Position numbers and translations under genes: made by a program. Positions 51,001 through 56,614 of a stretch of 64,000 nucleotides of DNA are shown piece by piece (the stretch's first letter is position 1; each line of letters starts with the position of its first letter). Origin of the DNA: Deroplatys truncata (lineage: Eukaryota; Arthropoda; Insecta; Mantodea; Mantidae); NCBI GenBank assembly GCA_030765065.1, contig CM060975.1:196386507-196450506 (forward strand), in the 5' to 3' direction. The notes under the pieces are model-generated. The model was not told where the DNA came from. It made no database searches and worked only from the letters and a program-made list of their open reading frames with translations.

Positions 51001-52890
51001 TAATATTATTATAAATCATTCAATAATAATTCATGTTCCGCTTCCGGGTATCCTATAAAACTATGGTCACCTTAAGTAAATATTCCACTCTACATTACTT
51101 TTCAAAGCGGTAAAGCTATTGTACCGTATGCCCTGCAGCCAAGGAACAACGATTTTGGCATACCTTTTGAGCAGACGTTTCCGGATCGGAATTTCTTATT
51201 TTAAAAATATGCTTTTACCTTATCCATCGTCCCTGAAATTTTGTAATATCACCTCAACACATATGAACAATGGGTCATCACATCGTTTATCACCAAAATA
51301 AGAACTCGTATTCTACAGACAAATCTGAGATAAAGTTGTAAACAGATTATCTTTCTATTTAATAGGTTTCACTGTATAGGATAACGAAGTTAAACAAGAA
51401 GAAAACGAGAATCCGATTGCACTCTTAACCGCAGACATTACTAGAGCCTTCTGCTGTGCAGTAGGTAATACTTATTATTGAGAAACGACAAACTGGTTGA
51501 AGGTGACTTGATTTTCTCTGTGCTGTAAGATATTAGCATCTTATTGGTTAAACGTATTTACAAATAGCTTAGGAAATCTCTGTAAGAATGAATTATTCAT
51601 TTTATATTCTACTTCACGTGTCATTCACTTGATATCCTTGAGGAATCCTTATTATAAGTTTAAAATGGTTTTAGGAAGATGAACAGCTTCTGAATATCAA
51701 AATATCTTTATGTCATTTGGAGTAATAGTTGCTCCCAGATTGTGTGATAGTTACATAATCGAATGCTATAATAAAGACTATTATAAGTTAATATTTTATT
51801 TCAGAACCGACTGCGAAGTCTGGTGCTTGAACGATACAACGAAGGCGATGTGGTGACTGCTGCCGCGAGTAGCGACCTGGGCAGGTTGCGAGGTCTGTTG
51901 GAAGCAGGATTTAGGGTGGATTCCCGTGACCATAACTCCTACAGTAATACTCCTCTTAATAGGGCTGCCTTAGAAGGACATTTGGAAGTAATCCGCTTCT
52001 TGGTGGAGAAAGGTGCGCCTCTGGAAGCAAAGAACAGCGATGGTAACACTCCATTCATCGACGCAGCAATTGGACAACATATTCCTGCTGCGCAACTCCT
52101 GTACGACTTAGGAGCCAATCCCTTAGCAAAGGGGAATCACGGCACAGCTCGAGAAAGGTGCACGCGCGACAAAAAATGGGAAATGGTCGAATGGTTAAAA
52201 CAGAAGGGATGGTAAACCGTCCTATCCTCTTATTGGCGATGCTGCACATGCAACAAGCTAATCCTCTCAGAAGAGCGTCTATTTAGGCGAAGAACAGAGG
52301 GCCGCACTCAAGACTCTTACGTCCTCTTGTGATTTACATGAAGCATACATTTTTAAGAATATCTATAGTATCTTGGGGGTTATTTAGTGTTTCCAAGGGC
52401 TTACAGTTAAGGTGTCCTAGACTAAGGTCATTGTATATATCCATGTGTTTTGTGATTTCTTCCGTAACACGAGTTTTCTGCTAGTTTAATTGTGCTTAAC
52501 GAAAGTTTGCTTCGTGATTGTCGTTTTGAGGCCGAAGATTGGGAAATAGTGATATAATGGAACAAACATGAGTTTTTAGAATCTAAATTAAATTACCAAG
52601 GGAATCTATCAGCTTTTATGAGTTGTATTAGCTGAGATAATTACAATGGGAATATGTGCTATTTTGGCTGGTACATGGCCTTACCGTGACTTACCGATTT
52701 CAGCTATCTTTGTAAACTACTGACAATTCTATAGGCTTTTATTCCAAGCAGAACCGAGCAGAAATTAAGTCTTTATTCCGCGGTGTTGCACTTTGGTAAC
52801 GAAGATGGTTTGTTAAGTTTTATAATATTCATTTTAAGTGTTTTGTTGTTGTTGTTTTCATGCTATGCTAAGATTTAACAATAAAATACA
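5887..52890 (+). CDS. Secreted coiled-coil and ankyrin-repeat protein (six coding exons)
   Basis: Coding exons 5898-6041, 9215-9400, 11056-11103, 14055-14144, 35541-35591 and 51805-52215 (stop included) have consensus AG acceptors and GT donors. All introns are phase 0, giving 309 residues. Residues 1-30 form a signal peptide (hydrophobic FLLSILFVLPALLQG). Residues 47-70 carry Cys 47, 54, 58 and 70. An NLT sequon at Asn87 fits secretion. Residues about 85-185 are heptad-rich coiled coil, and residues about 187-309 are three or four ankyrin repeats. Ankyrin domains bind partner proteins; the partner is unknown. A secreted ankyrin protein is unusual. I do not recognise an ortholog. Introns 4 and 5 are expanded by two giant elements. 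The upstream UTR exon is not resolved. Coordinates here span from the first acceptor to the polyadenylation signal region. Confidence 0.75.
6042..7385. other. Intron sequence, nothing recognised
   Basis: AT-rich intron 1 sequence without ORFs or repeats that I can place. Confidence 0.4.
7386..8623 (-). mobile_element. Pogo-type DNA transposon, internally deleted
   Basis: The element is flanked by TA (7384-7385 and 8624-8625). Its 23-bp terminal inverted repeats share GGGGCAAGTGAGTC, and partial terminal motifs recur at 7566 and 8213-8260. On the minus strand around 8020-8085 a pipsqueak-type HTH start is readable (RNYKRKTDRGKGWTEDDAQV). It is followed near 7875-7975 by a Cys-rich tail (CIKCKQWMHEEC..C..C), like the C-terminal zinc finger of pogo/Jerky-type transposases. 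The DDE core between them is missing, so the two ends of the protein were brought together by a deletion. Confidence 0.65.
8640..9214. other. Intron sequence, nothing recognised
   Basis: A 96-codon open frame at 8794-9084 lies here. It has no recognisable domain and no splice context, so it is not called a gene. Confidence 0.35.
9215..9400 (+). CDS. Coding exon 2 (62 codons)
   Basis: Acceptor TTAATTGCAG, donor GTACGT (9401). It encodes the Cys-containing segment, the NLT sequon and the first heptads (ERLERL..ILQKLQDLD). Confidence 0.75.
9600..9790 (+). repeat. Degraded tRNA-derived SINE
   Basis: A GGCATTCAGGAGGTCCTGAG block and a B-box-like GAGTTCCATTCCC are followed by the tail TTTTCGTGGTTTGCCCAGG, seen in the window's other SINEs. 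Confidence 0.45.
9830..10160. other. GC-richer unique block, unidentified
   Basis: GC-rich compared with the intron around it. Short overlapping ORFs show no recognisable domain. It may be an old repeat. Confidence 0.25.
10255..10640. repeat. ~570-bp SINE-like repeat, partial
   Basis: It shares the GAAGACACCG, GGACAGGCAGACCGGGGAC-like and CAACCAGCCGAAGG blocks with 29376-29935. Confidence 0.5.
11056..11103 (+). CDS. Coding micro-exon 3 (16 codons)
   Basis: Acceptor GTTACACAG, donor GTATGA. The peptide VKLESYKMEPPNNIFV keeps the frame and charge pattern between exons 2 and 4. It is less certain than the others because it is short and its donor is weaker. Confidence 0.55.
11205..11640 (-). 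repeat. ~830-bp repeat family, partial, minus orientation
   Basis: Begins TACATTCACATAACTTTCTCTAAC and reads through the reverse complement of the family's 3' half. It lies just downstream of micro-exon 3. Confidence 0.6.
11640..13055. other. Intron 3 sequence, no gene seen
   Basis: AT-rich. A GC-richer stretch at 12340-12560 may be an old repeat, but no family was recognised. Confidence 0.3.
13060..13930 (+). repeat. ~830-bp repeat family, full copy
   Basis: Starts TTTCTACCACGTACATATTAGG and carries all family blocks in order. The TG segment is short (GTGCGTGTGTGCGTC). Confidence 0.65.
14055..14144 (+). CDS. Coding exon 4, coiled coil (30 codons)
   Basis: Acceptor CTGTTTTCAG, donor GTGAGT. 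The heptad-rich peptide contains EEVKELKNKVQIL and is strongly coiled-coil-like. Confidence 0.75.
14535..15058 (-). repeat. ~830-bp repeat, left half of an interrupted copy
   Basis: A minus-orientation copy broken at 15058. Its other half resumes at 28551. The two halves total about 830 bp, the normal length of the family, so the 13.5-kb element between them is an insertion. Confidence 0.75.
15195..15331. repeat. Subterminal palindromic iterons, left
   Basis: Three copies at about 59-bp spacing (15195-15213, 15254-15272, 15314-15331) of a sequence close to GAACAATAGGCTATTGTTC, which is a perfect palindrome around a single central base. They are candidate binding sites for a trans-acting transposase. 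Confidence 0.6.
15818..16480. other. Left-arm private segment
   Basis: In the right arm the bordering blocks are adjacent around 27940, so about 660 bp is extra on the left. I recognise no gene or known repeat in it. Confidence 0.5.
16608..16900 (-). other. Conserved short ORF in the left arm
   Basis: It encodes ILLVNKPQK..LKRLSSLSPFQMIYASYFLG and continues as an open frame. The right-arm counterpart (27569-27888, +) keeps the same frame open with scattered substitutions. Both lie just after a pyrimidine-rich CAG acceptor. There is no known domain. It could be an exon of an element gene or a chance ORF in recently copied DNA. Confidence 0.3.
17033..17163 (-). other. Acceptor-bounded mini-exon candidate, left arm
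   Basis: After TTTATTTTTCAG on the minus strand an open frame of about 43 codons reads ELTLRQIYTDHKTFLQKATD and so on, ending in LLRE and a stop. The same unit occurs at 26965-27095 and 27261-27391. Confidence 0.35.
17347..17598 (-). other. Short ORF, divergent relative of the mini-exon
   Basis: It reads ..NTALDFAYLNNHGSVTG.., clearly related to the ..DPLGIAYLNNRGSITE.. unit next to it. The right-arm counterpart is 26537-26797 (+), which keeps the LLRE-stop end that this copy has lost. No known domain. Confidence 0.3.
18170..18432. repeat. 64-bp tandem array, left arm (about 4 units)
   Basis: Each unit holds GACTTTAAAACA, GTCGATAAAGTACC and CACGCAAGCACGCGCAT-like blocks. Confidence 0.75.
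19390..19560 (+). repeat. tRNA-derived SINE captured in the left arm
   Basis: A-box-like CAGGTGGTAGCGTCTG, B-box-like GGGCTCGATTCCC and the GAATGCCGGAG tail. It is paired with an inverted copy at 23755-23930 in the right arm, so it was present before the arms separated. Confidence 0.5.
19940..20330. repeat. Inner-arm tandem units (cgaacctgcacgaagac type), left
   Basis: Two to three units of about 130 bp containing CCGAACCTGCACGAAGACG and GAATACATAGATATATGCG, inverted at 22945-23280. Confidence 0.6.
21900..22290. repeat. ~22-bp array (GTAACCAGTAAATGTAACCAA type)
   Basis: Many imperfect copies built from GTAACCAGTAAATG and GTAACCAA, degenerating at both edges. Confidence 0.8.
22408..22935. 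repeat. ~130-bp tandem array, 4 units
   Basis: Each unit starts GATCTGTTGCCTTCTGAAG and continues GGTGGTCGGTATAGA, CAGCCTGCATTGCGCTGG, GGACCGTTCCAGCT and GCGTCTCTGCCATCT. The first ~47 bp of a unit matches a segment of the arms (17108-17155 and, inverted, 26980-27030). Confidence 0.8.
24370..25078. other. Right-arm private segment with SINEs
   Basis: Absent from the corresponding point of the left arm near 18930. It contains a tRNA-derived SINE (24370-24515, minus) and another tRNA-like head near 25030-25080 (GAGTTCGAATCTCGG on the minus strand). Confidence 0.5.
25495..26010. repeat. 64-bp tandem array, right arm (about 8 units)
   Basis: The inverted counterpart of the left array with twice the units, each carrying TACTTTATCGACAA and GTTTTAAAGTCCC. 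Two variants occur among the units (CCTATGAGCGTGCTTG and GTCGATGCGCGTGC). Open frames across it are repeat artefacts. Confidence 0.8.
26537..26797 (+). other. Short ORF in the right arm
   Basis: An 86-residue open frame starting with ATG at 26537, ending ..ALDFAYLNNHGSVTGEF..LLRE-stop. It is the counterpart of 17347-17598 and carries the C-terminal pattern shared with the mini-exon units. Coding status is unproven. Confidence 0.3.
26965..27095 (+). other. Acceptor-bounded mini-exon candidate, unit 1
   Basis: Preceded by TTTATTTTTCAG. Open for about 43 codons ending LRE-stop, with the same protein pattern as its duplicate 296 bp downstream and the left-arm copy. Confidence 0.35.
27261..27391 (+). 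other. Acceptor-bounded mini-exon candidate, unit 2
   Basis: Tandem duplicate of unit 1. The frame stays open despite a few substitutions. Confidence 0.35.
27569..27888 (+). other. Conserved short ORF in the right arm
   Basis: Follows a strong polypyrimidine-CAG acceptor (27555-27568). About 105 codons are open, matching the left-arm ORF 16608-16900. No known domain. Confidence 0.3.
28237..28417. repeat. Subterminal palindromic iterons, right
   Basis: Four copies (about 28237-28255, 28314-28332, 28341-28359, 28399-28417) of the same palindrome, mirroring the left end. Confidence 0.6.
28551..28860 (-). repeat. ~830-bp repeat, right half of the interrupted copy
   Basis: Resumes at the base where 14535-15058 stopped and ends at the family's CTTCTCTTCTACTACG end. 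A CT-rich microsatellite (28733-28746) replaces the TG segment. Confidence 0.75.
29210..29375 (-). repeat. tRNA-derived SINE
   Basis: On the minus strand an A-box-like TGGCTCTGCGGTAACG and B-box-like GGGTTGGATTCCC are followed by TTTTTTCGTGGACTTTCC. The stretch 28870-29200 before it shares blocks (GAGCAAGCATCC, GAACGATCC) with 23630-23730 and is also repetitive. Confidence 0.55.
29376..29935. repeat. ~570-bp SINE-like repeat, full copy
   Basis: Related to 4925-5515 and 10255-10640. The right part is again a minus-strand tRNA-like SINE with a GAATGCGAG tract. Confidence 0.5.
29940..31150. other. Intron 4 sequence, no gene called
   Basis: A 68-codon open frame (29992-30198) has no recognised domain or splice context. 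The rest is AT-rich and featureless. Confidence 0.3.
31150..31430 (-). repeat. tRNA-derived SINE (second type)
   Basis: Minus-strand head CGTGGTCTAGGGGTACTATG (A box) and GTAGGTTCAAACCC (B box). The body has ACGACACGGGACCTCCCG and ACCGAAGGAAGCCATGC blocks. Confidence 0.55.
31430..32595. other. Intron 4 sequence, nothing recognised
   Basis: AT-rich with no ORF of note. Confidence 0.35.
32600..33745 (-). repeat. ~830-bp repeat family, partial plus variant full copy
   Basis: A partial copy (32600-32865) is followed by a variant copy (32875-33745). The variant has a subtype-specific block (GATGCAAGGGGAAT, GGCGCATTCCATTC, GCATGTCCAGGACA), nearly identical to 37480-38315. A (CA)n tract lies at 33567-33612. 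Confidence 0.65.
33745..34250. repeat. ~830-bp repeat fragments in opposite orientations
   Basis: 33745-33850 reads in minus orientation and 33850-34250 in plus orientation, forming a composite. Confidence 0.5.
34250..35540. other. Intron 4 end, no gene seen
   Basis: AT-rich. Short frames (such as 34490-34831 on the minus strand) are not supported by any domain. Confidence 0.35.
35541..35591 (+). CDS. Coding exon 5, coiled coil (17 codons)
   Basis: Acceptor TTTTTTTCCAG, donor GTAAGT. KQLSECKESLQNSKSEA continues the heptads. The exon is in frame and phase 0 on both sides, so skipping it would keep the frame. Confidence 0.7.
35640..35970 (+). pseudogene. Non-LTR retrotransposon 3' ORF fragment
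   Basis: The translation includes LLERDGLGDIWEQ, IARERYENIDKQELRA and, after a frame break, EITGIYKTINAEL. This is typical of the post-RT C-terminal region of non-LTR elements as I recall the family. It is broken by frameshifts and starts about 50 bp after the donor of exon 5. Confidence 0.5.
36115..37140 (-). pseudogene. Non-LTR retrotransposon relic (RT plus RNase H)
   Basis: In minus-strand order: KKDSWRKHCEEIE (pre-RT region), SLGSDGIMP (RT), MPGKR..KSLRPMNL..LKSLGKLIDRHI (RT blocks), then an RNase H-like piece EIYATIQC..KQILIF..QAA. The RT core between LIDRHI and RNase H is deleted, and there are several stops and frameshifts. It is of the I/R1/Jockey type. It opposes the + strand fragment just upstream. 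Confidence 0.65.
37190..38560 (-). repeat. ~830-bp repeat family cluster (minus orientation)
   Basis: A partial copy at 37190-37470, a variant full copy at 37480-38315 (same subtype as 32875-33745, about 93-95% alike where compared by eye), and a partial copy at 38320-38560. Confidence 0.65.
38560..39487. other. Intron 5 sequence before the Polinton
   Basis: An 88-codon open frame (38957-39223) has no recognised domain. Otherwise nothing. Confidence 0.3.
39488..39493. repeat. Target site duplication, left (CTGGAG)
   Basis: A perfect 6-bp match to 49908-49913 immediately outside the element. Six base pairs is the Polinton/Maverick value. Confidence 0.9.
39494..41280 (+). repeat. Polinton left terminal inverted repeat (1,787 bp)
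   Basis: Pairs with 48121-49907 at equal length. The outer ~800 bp has ~65-bp units (AGGTATAGGAAAACGAGG, GTTAGGCTAGACAGAGG). A middle part has 21-bp iterons. The inner part has units built on GGTAATTCAGCTAGTATC. Confidence 0.92.
40389..40567. repeat. 21-bp iterons in the left TIR (8-9 units)
   Basis: Consecutive copies close to AAGGGAAAAAGGTGACCAGC plus one base, mirrored at about 48834-49012. Confidence 0.85.
41281..41935. repeat. Subterminal repeats internal to the left TIR
   Basis: A diverged second copy of the inner TIR pattern (TAATTCAGCTAGTATCACAG, GATTCCAG, GGTATTTAAG), present only on the left side. 41936-42257 shows nothing else recognisable. Confidence 0.7.
42258..45881 (-). pseudogene. 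Polinton-type family B DNA polymerase, two frameshifts
   Basis: About 1,200 codons in three open segments: 45881-45177, 45274-43109 and 43112-42258. It would copy the element by protein-primed synthesis. N-terminal: two C2H2-like fingers (YACGKCGKKF..H..C, FKCKHCNVTF..H..C). Then exonuclease motif I (YADFE), an endonuclease VII-like zinc module (CYLCGKGF, RDHDHISGEYRG, LHNECN), exonuclease II (NLSGYD) and III (YLTSDVLLLADVFE). Polymerase motif A is YVDANNQYGS, B is NNAMFGKTMEN and C is MYMDTDS. All catalytic motifs are intact. The break near 45180 is +1 and the one near 43120 is -1, so the outer segments share a frame and the middle does not. The start is the ATG at 45881, the first ATG after the predicted cap site; the open frame extends upstream to 45983 without ATG. 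Confidence 0.85.
46013..46047 (-). promoter_or_regulatory. TATA and initiator for the polymerase gene
   Basis: TATAAAT at 46047-46041 (minus strand) and TCATT at 46017-46013, 32 bp from the TATA start to the initiator A. No ATG occurs between the initiator and 45881. Confidence 0.55.
46149..46192. promoter_or_regulatory. CRE-like palindrome between direct repeats
   Basis: TGACGTCA at 46167-46174, between two copies of CCAGAGACAGGATGT (46149-46163 and 46178-46192), about 150 bp upstream of the predicted polymerase cap site. TGACGTCA is the ATF/CREB consensus. Function is inferred. Confidence 0.4.
46271..46772. repeat. ~248-bp tandem duplication with CCA tracts
   Basis: Two copies beginning CGCTCATTCAG.CATATATTTC, each with a CCA microsatellite (46309-46332, 46556-46585), then TTGTACCAAGGTTAATTC and a pyrimidine-rich end. 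Confidence 0.8.
46930..47925 (-). repeat. ~140-bp tandem array with tRNA T-arm-like motifs
   Basis: TTCGA-type cores on + at about 46937, 47081, 47224, 47355, 47498, 47641, 47772 and 47913, read on the minus strand as CTGGGTTCGAATACC-like T arms (RNA polymerase III B box). Spacings of about 143, 143 and 131 bp repeat, so three units form a ~417-bp higher-order repeat. Two degraded cores precede it (46811, 46882). Units also share AATAACTCGGAAACTAAGT-like and AAATAAACTTTATT-like blocks. No A box or cloverleaf is evident, so these are not called tRNAs. Confidence 0.75.
48121..49907 (-). repeat. Polinton right terminal inverted repeat (1,787 bp)
   Basis: Inverted copy of 39494-41280. Matching stops abruptly inside 48121, where the two sides read unrelated sequence. 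47926-48120 holds nothing recognisable. Confidence 0.92.
48834..49012. repeat. 21-bp iterons in the right TIR
   Basis: Mirror of 40389-40567 with single-base differences, for example TTTCCATTTACTGG against CCAGTAAAGGGAAA on the left. Confidence 0.85.
49908..49913. repeat. Target site duplication, right (CTGGAG)
   Basis: Perfect copy of 39488-39493. Confidence 0.9.
50085..50290 (-). repeat. tRNA-derived SINE copy 1
   Basis: Minus-strand head GGTAGCTCAGTGGTTAGAGC (A box and D arm) and GTAGTTCAAATCCC (B box). The tail contains TTTCAGTCGTCTGATTC and TACCTTTCAAATTAAGG. Confidence 0.7.
50395..50550 (-). repeat. tRNA-derived SINE copy 2
   Basis: Same family. This head keeps a perfect 7-bp acceptor stem (GCCATAG with CTATGGC), but the anticodon stem does not pair, so it is not a functional tRNA. 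Confidence 0.7.
50600..50865 (+). repeat. tRNA-derived SINE copy 3 (inverted)
   Basis: Opposite orientation to copies 1 and 2, with an intact T stem (CCGTG with CACGG). Flanking sequence shared with the others extends the repeat to both sides (a TTTACCGGGAAA block at 50640 and ACACGGCTTGTGTG at 50810). Confidence 0.7.
50866..51804. other. End of intron 5, nothing recognised
   Basis: AT-rich. A 60-codon frame at 51119-51301 has no supporting domain. Confidence 0.35.
51805..52215 (+). CDS. Terminal coding exon 6, ankyrin repeats
   Basis: Acceptor TTTATTTCAG, stop TAA at 52213-52215. It encodes 136 residues: the end of the coiled coil, then ankyrin repeats with the TPLNRAALEGHLEVIRFLV and NTPFIDAA signatures, and ends KQKGW. 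Confidence 0.85.
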   Translation, partial: NRLRSLVLERYNEGDVVTAAASSDLGRLRGLLEAGFRVDSRDHNSYSNTPLNRAALEGHLEVIRFLVEKGAPLEAKNSDGNTPFIDAAIGQHIPAAQLLYDLGANPLAKGNHGTARERCTRDKKWEMVEWLKQKGW

Positions 52891-52905
52891 ATGTTTACCG
52901 CTATT
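52216..52905 (+). other. 3' UTR
   Basis: About 670 nt after the stop, not matching the repeats seen elsewhere in the window. It leads to AATAAA at 52880-52885. Confidence 0.6.
52880..52885 (+). terminator. Polyadenylation signal AATAAA
   Basis: Canonical hexamer about 665 nt downstream of the stop. The adjacent run reads AACAATAAAATACAATG. Confidence 0.55.
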
Positions 52906-53529
52906 TTATGTCGTTATTGAATTATTTAAATACCAATGTAGTGTTTTGTTTTTAAAATAAGAAGCAAAATCCATACAACTACTGTCAAATGTAACCTCGT
53001 CATCATCCATGCGTGTCATTACACCGATAATTTTACGTAAGCCCTCCCCGACCTTTACCGCAGACATACGTATCTATTCGAATAGCTTCCGCTACGGTTC
53101 CTGTGACAGGGATATAAAAACCGGTTTAGGAATTAGAGGAAGAGCGTCATATGTAGCAAAATAATTCATACAATAGAGGATTAAACTAAGTTAATAACAA
53201 CTAATCGCCAATGCAGTAAAACGCATATGTTCTAAGGGTAGAAAAGAATTGCCACATATTGTTTTTTAAACAACATGTTACTGAATATCAGTATCATTTG
53301 ATTGTATTGCTAAAGTAGCAATAAAGTTCGTAGATGAGCCGAAAGGTGCTCTTATGTAATTACCTCGAACGACATTTTTCTGTAGTTCCTTAATGTACAA
53401 GGATTAAAGTTTCACCCCTTGGTTTTCAAACTAAACACTGCATGTTTCATCTAAATCACTGCTTAGCTAATTTTATTCACAAGCATAAATACAGGCTGAT
53501 TCTGAAGATAGTATTATTATTAACCATAA
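52906..53529. other. Intergenic, nothing recognised
   Basis: AT-rich sequence between the ankyrin gene and the LINE. Confidence 0.35.
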
Positions 53530-56200
53530 CGTCCCCGAGCACGGGCCTCTCTCCTTGGACAGGTGGCTTGGTTTGACGATCCTGGTTAGCCATTCCGGGA
53601 AGGATCCTCCTTATTCTTAAAACTAGTCTATTACTTATGGTCCTATACGATATGCATTTTAATATTATACGCTGATCCTTGACTCCTTCACTGTTGGTTC
53701 ATGCGCTGGTTCTTTAGTCCTTCATTTTTCTTTCCTCCTGTTGTCTCTGTTAGTTTGGCTGACTTCAACACTATACACTGATCCTTTAGAAGATCGTTCA
53801 CTTTTTGTTCATGCTCTGTTTCTGTAGTCCTTCACTTCCTTTTCTCCTGTTGTCTCTTGCTAGTTTGGTGATGCACTCTTGTACTGATGTTCTGGGTTGC
53901 TGTTTTGATTAGTAGTTGCATCTGCCTCCTTTTTGCTACTGTAGTCCATCTGCTGCCGAATGTCTTCTTGAGCTCATCTGACCATTGTGTCTTCCGATGG
54001 CCTACTTTTCTTCAACCTGTCCTTGGTTCCCATGTTAACCTGTGGGTCTATCGGTTGCGGTCCTGCCTCATAATGTTTCCCGCCCATCTTCATTTGCTAT
54101 AACTGCTGGTCTTCTCTGCGTCCATTGAGTTCTTCCTCTTATTACATCGCTCCTAATTCTATCTCTCCATGTGATGCCTAGAATGTTTCCTTCTATTTTT
54201 CTCTGACATGTTTGTATTGATTTTTTGTCTTTTTTTTTGTTGCGCTTCAAGTTTGAGAGCCGTATACGAGGGCAGTCCCAGCACTACCCGACCTGACGTA
54301 TATATAGCTGTTGTTGTTTCAAACAAATGACTGGCAGAAAGTACTACCCTTATAAAGCTTAAGTTTGAAGTTTGGCAATGCTACATTGTTTAGTAATTGT
54401 TTGGCAGCCATCAATAGTGAACCCTCTCGGCGAGTTTGTAAACGTGGATAAAACTGGCCATCGTTGTGTGATACAATACTTTCATTTGAAAGGTCTTAGT
54501 CCAACTAATATTAAAGCTGAGTTAGATTCTACTCTGGGAGAGTGTGCTTCTTCGTTTACATCAGTAAAATATTGGGTGGCAGAGCTTAAGCGAGGTCGTG
54601 GGAGCTGCCAAGACGAACATCGCAGTGGTCGACCAAATGACTCGCAGTGGTCGCCAGAAATTGTGAAGAAAATCCACAAAATGATATTGGATGACTGAAA
54701 GTGCGTAATCTAACAGACATCATAGGCATTTAAAAAGTGCTGTACATCGCATACTAACTGAAAATTTAGACATGAGAAAGCTGTACGCAAGATGGGTGCC
54801 GCGTTTACTCACAATGGAACAAAAGAAACGTCGTGAGAATGTTTCAGTCGAGTACTGGCGATGTTTCGCTGCAATAAAGCCTTAGTTTTTGTGTCGATTC
54901 ATAACCATGGATGAAACATGGGTCCATCACCTCACACCTGAGAGGTAGGAATAGTCAAAGCAGTGCATTGAAAGGGGAGAATCGGCTCCAAAGTAGGCGA
55001 AGACAGTTTCATCTGCTGGCAAAGATCATAGAGTCAGGTTTTTGGGATACGCGTGGAATAATTTTCATTGATTATCTTCAATAAGGAAAATCAATCAATA
55101 ACGAGTATTATGCAAATTTATTGCAGCATTTAAATGATAAAATCAAGCAAAAGCGGCCACATTTAGCGTAAAAGCAAGTTCTGTTTCATCAAGACAATGC
55201 ACCATCACGCGTCCACAATCGCCATGCCCAAAATCAATGCGTTAAAGTTCGAATTGCTTCCTCATGTATCCTATTCGCCAGACGTAGCCCCCTCTGATTA
55301 TTTTCTATTTCCAAGATTGAGAAATGGCTCGGTGATAAAAGATTTGCCAACAACTAAGAGGTGGAGTTTGCATTTGATGACTATTTTGCAGAACTCGACG
55401 TTTCTCACCATAAACAGGGTATCGAAGTTATTGAACATCGCTGGGAAAGGAGCATCGAGCTGAAAGGATACTATGTAGAGAAATAAAGATACTTTTTCCC
55501 AAAATTTTTGTGTTTGCTTTCTTAGGCCGGGTACTTCTGGGATAGCCCTCGTATCAGTGCAGGTAATATGCATGTGTTCATAACATGCGTCTTGATGTTA
55601 ACATTGAAGGATTTTTCTAGTAATATGAATTTCAGCGCCCAGAACTCTGATCACCGTCGGTATACTCCTCGTAATTTCCTTGGTCATACTTCTCTTGAAG
55701 TAGATTGCCACAGGTAAATTATTTCCTGCACATATTCCAGAGGTTCAGCTTGCGTTATTGTGGTGCCTTTTTGTCTGTCATTTGCCATTAGTTTTGCAAT
55801 TTTTGCATTCATATGGAATCCTAATTTGATACTGAGCTCATGTACTTCTGCCAAAAGGTCTGTAGTTCTTCTGCTATATTTGCCATGGGAACTATGTCGT
55901 CTGCGAAGTGTAGTTCAGATATTTTCGTACCATTTATGTTTATTCCCTGTGATATTCCTGAAAATCTCTTCGAGTGAGCAAATGAAGAGTTTTGGTGAAA
56001 TTGTATTGCCCTGTCGAACCCCTGTTTGTAGCTTGAACTCTCTTACTTGTCAGTCCATCTGGATTCTGGCGGTGGTTTGTAATTATATCTTGGCGAGGAT
56101 TCTGGTGTATTTTTATTCGGCTCCATGTTTCCTCAGGTAATAGTACATGCTCAACCGTATCGAAAGCTTTTTGGAAGTCGATGAAGGCTAGGAACATACA
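53530..56200 (-). pseudogene. RTE-like non-LTR retrotransposon, split by a mariner
   Basis: On the minus strand: FIDFQKAFDTVEH (RT) at about 56190-56150 and an RQGDTISPK-like region in broken frame near 56000. Then TCILPAL leading into the mariner insertion, and on the other side QRKIEGNILGITWRDRIR (54220-54150), typical of the RTE C-terminal region. Several stops. Joining across the mariner at TA restores continuous LINE sequence. Confidence 0.7.
54267..55551 (+). mobile_element. Mariner element, decayed
   Basis: The 1,285-bp element is flanked by TA (54265-54266, 55552-55553). Its inverted ends read CGAGGGCAGTCCCAGCACTA and CGAGGGCTATCCCAGAAGTA. The transposase is readable in broken frames: IQYFHLKGLSPTNIKAEL and WVAELKRGR (54470-54600), MDETWVHH (54908-54931), a QDNAPS-like HQDNA block (55185-55205), and YSPDVAPSDYFLFP (55267-55311). 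The mariner signature D34D (YSPDLAPSDY-like) is visible. It is inactivated by several frameshifts. Confidence 0.85.
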
Positions 56201-56614
56201 ACTTTGAAATTGTATAGTAAGCTTCTTTCAAACATATTTTCTTAAGAAACTACAAACCCGACCTTTGATGCAAGATGAGTTGGCATCATTAATGGACCTC
56301 AGATATTTAGGCTCTTAAATGGAATTGTTAGATACTTAAAATGTGCTCCAAAATTATCAAAGCAACCACTAAAGCCTGAATTTTAGGTGTCTAAATTTGC
56401 AGTTTTTACAAGTTAAACATTTAATTCTATGCATATAAAATGTATTCCTACTTTCTAAATTAGGAATACATTTAGAAAAAGATATTAACTAACTGGTGGG
56501 CATTAAATACTATACAGAACAAAAACAGTGAAGTCAGTAAATTTTATTTTTTAAAAAATTGTTAAGTGCCTTAAATTATGAAATTCATGGATTCCATACA
56601 TAATATGAACTTAT

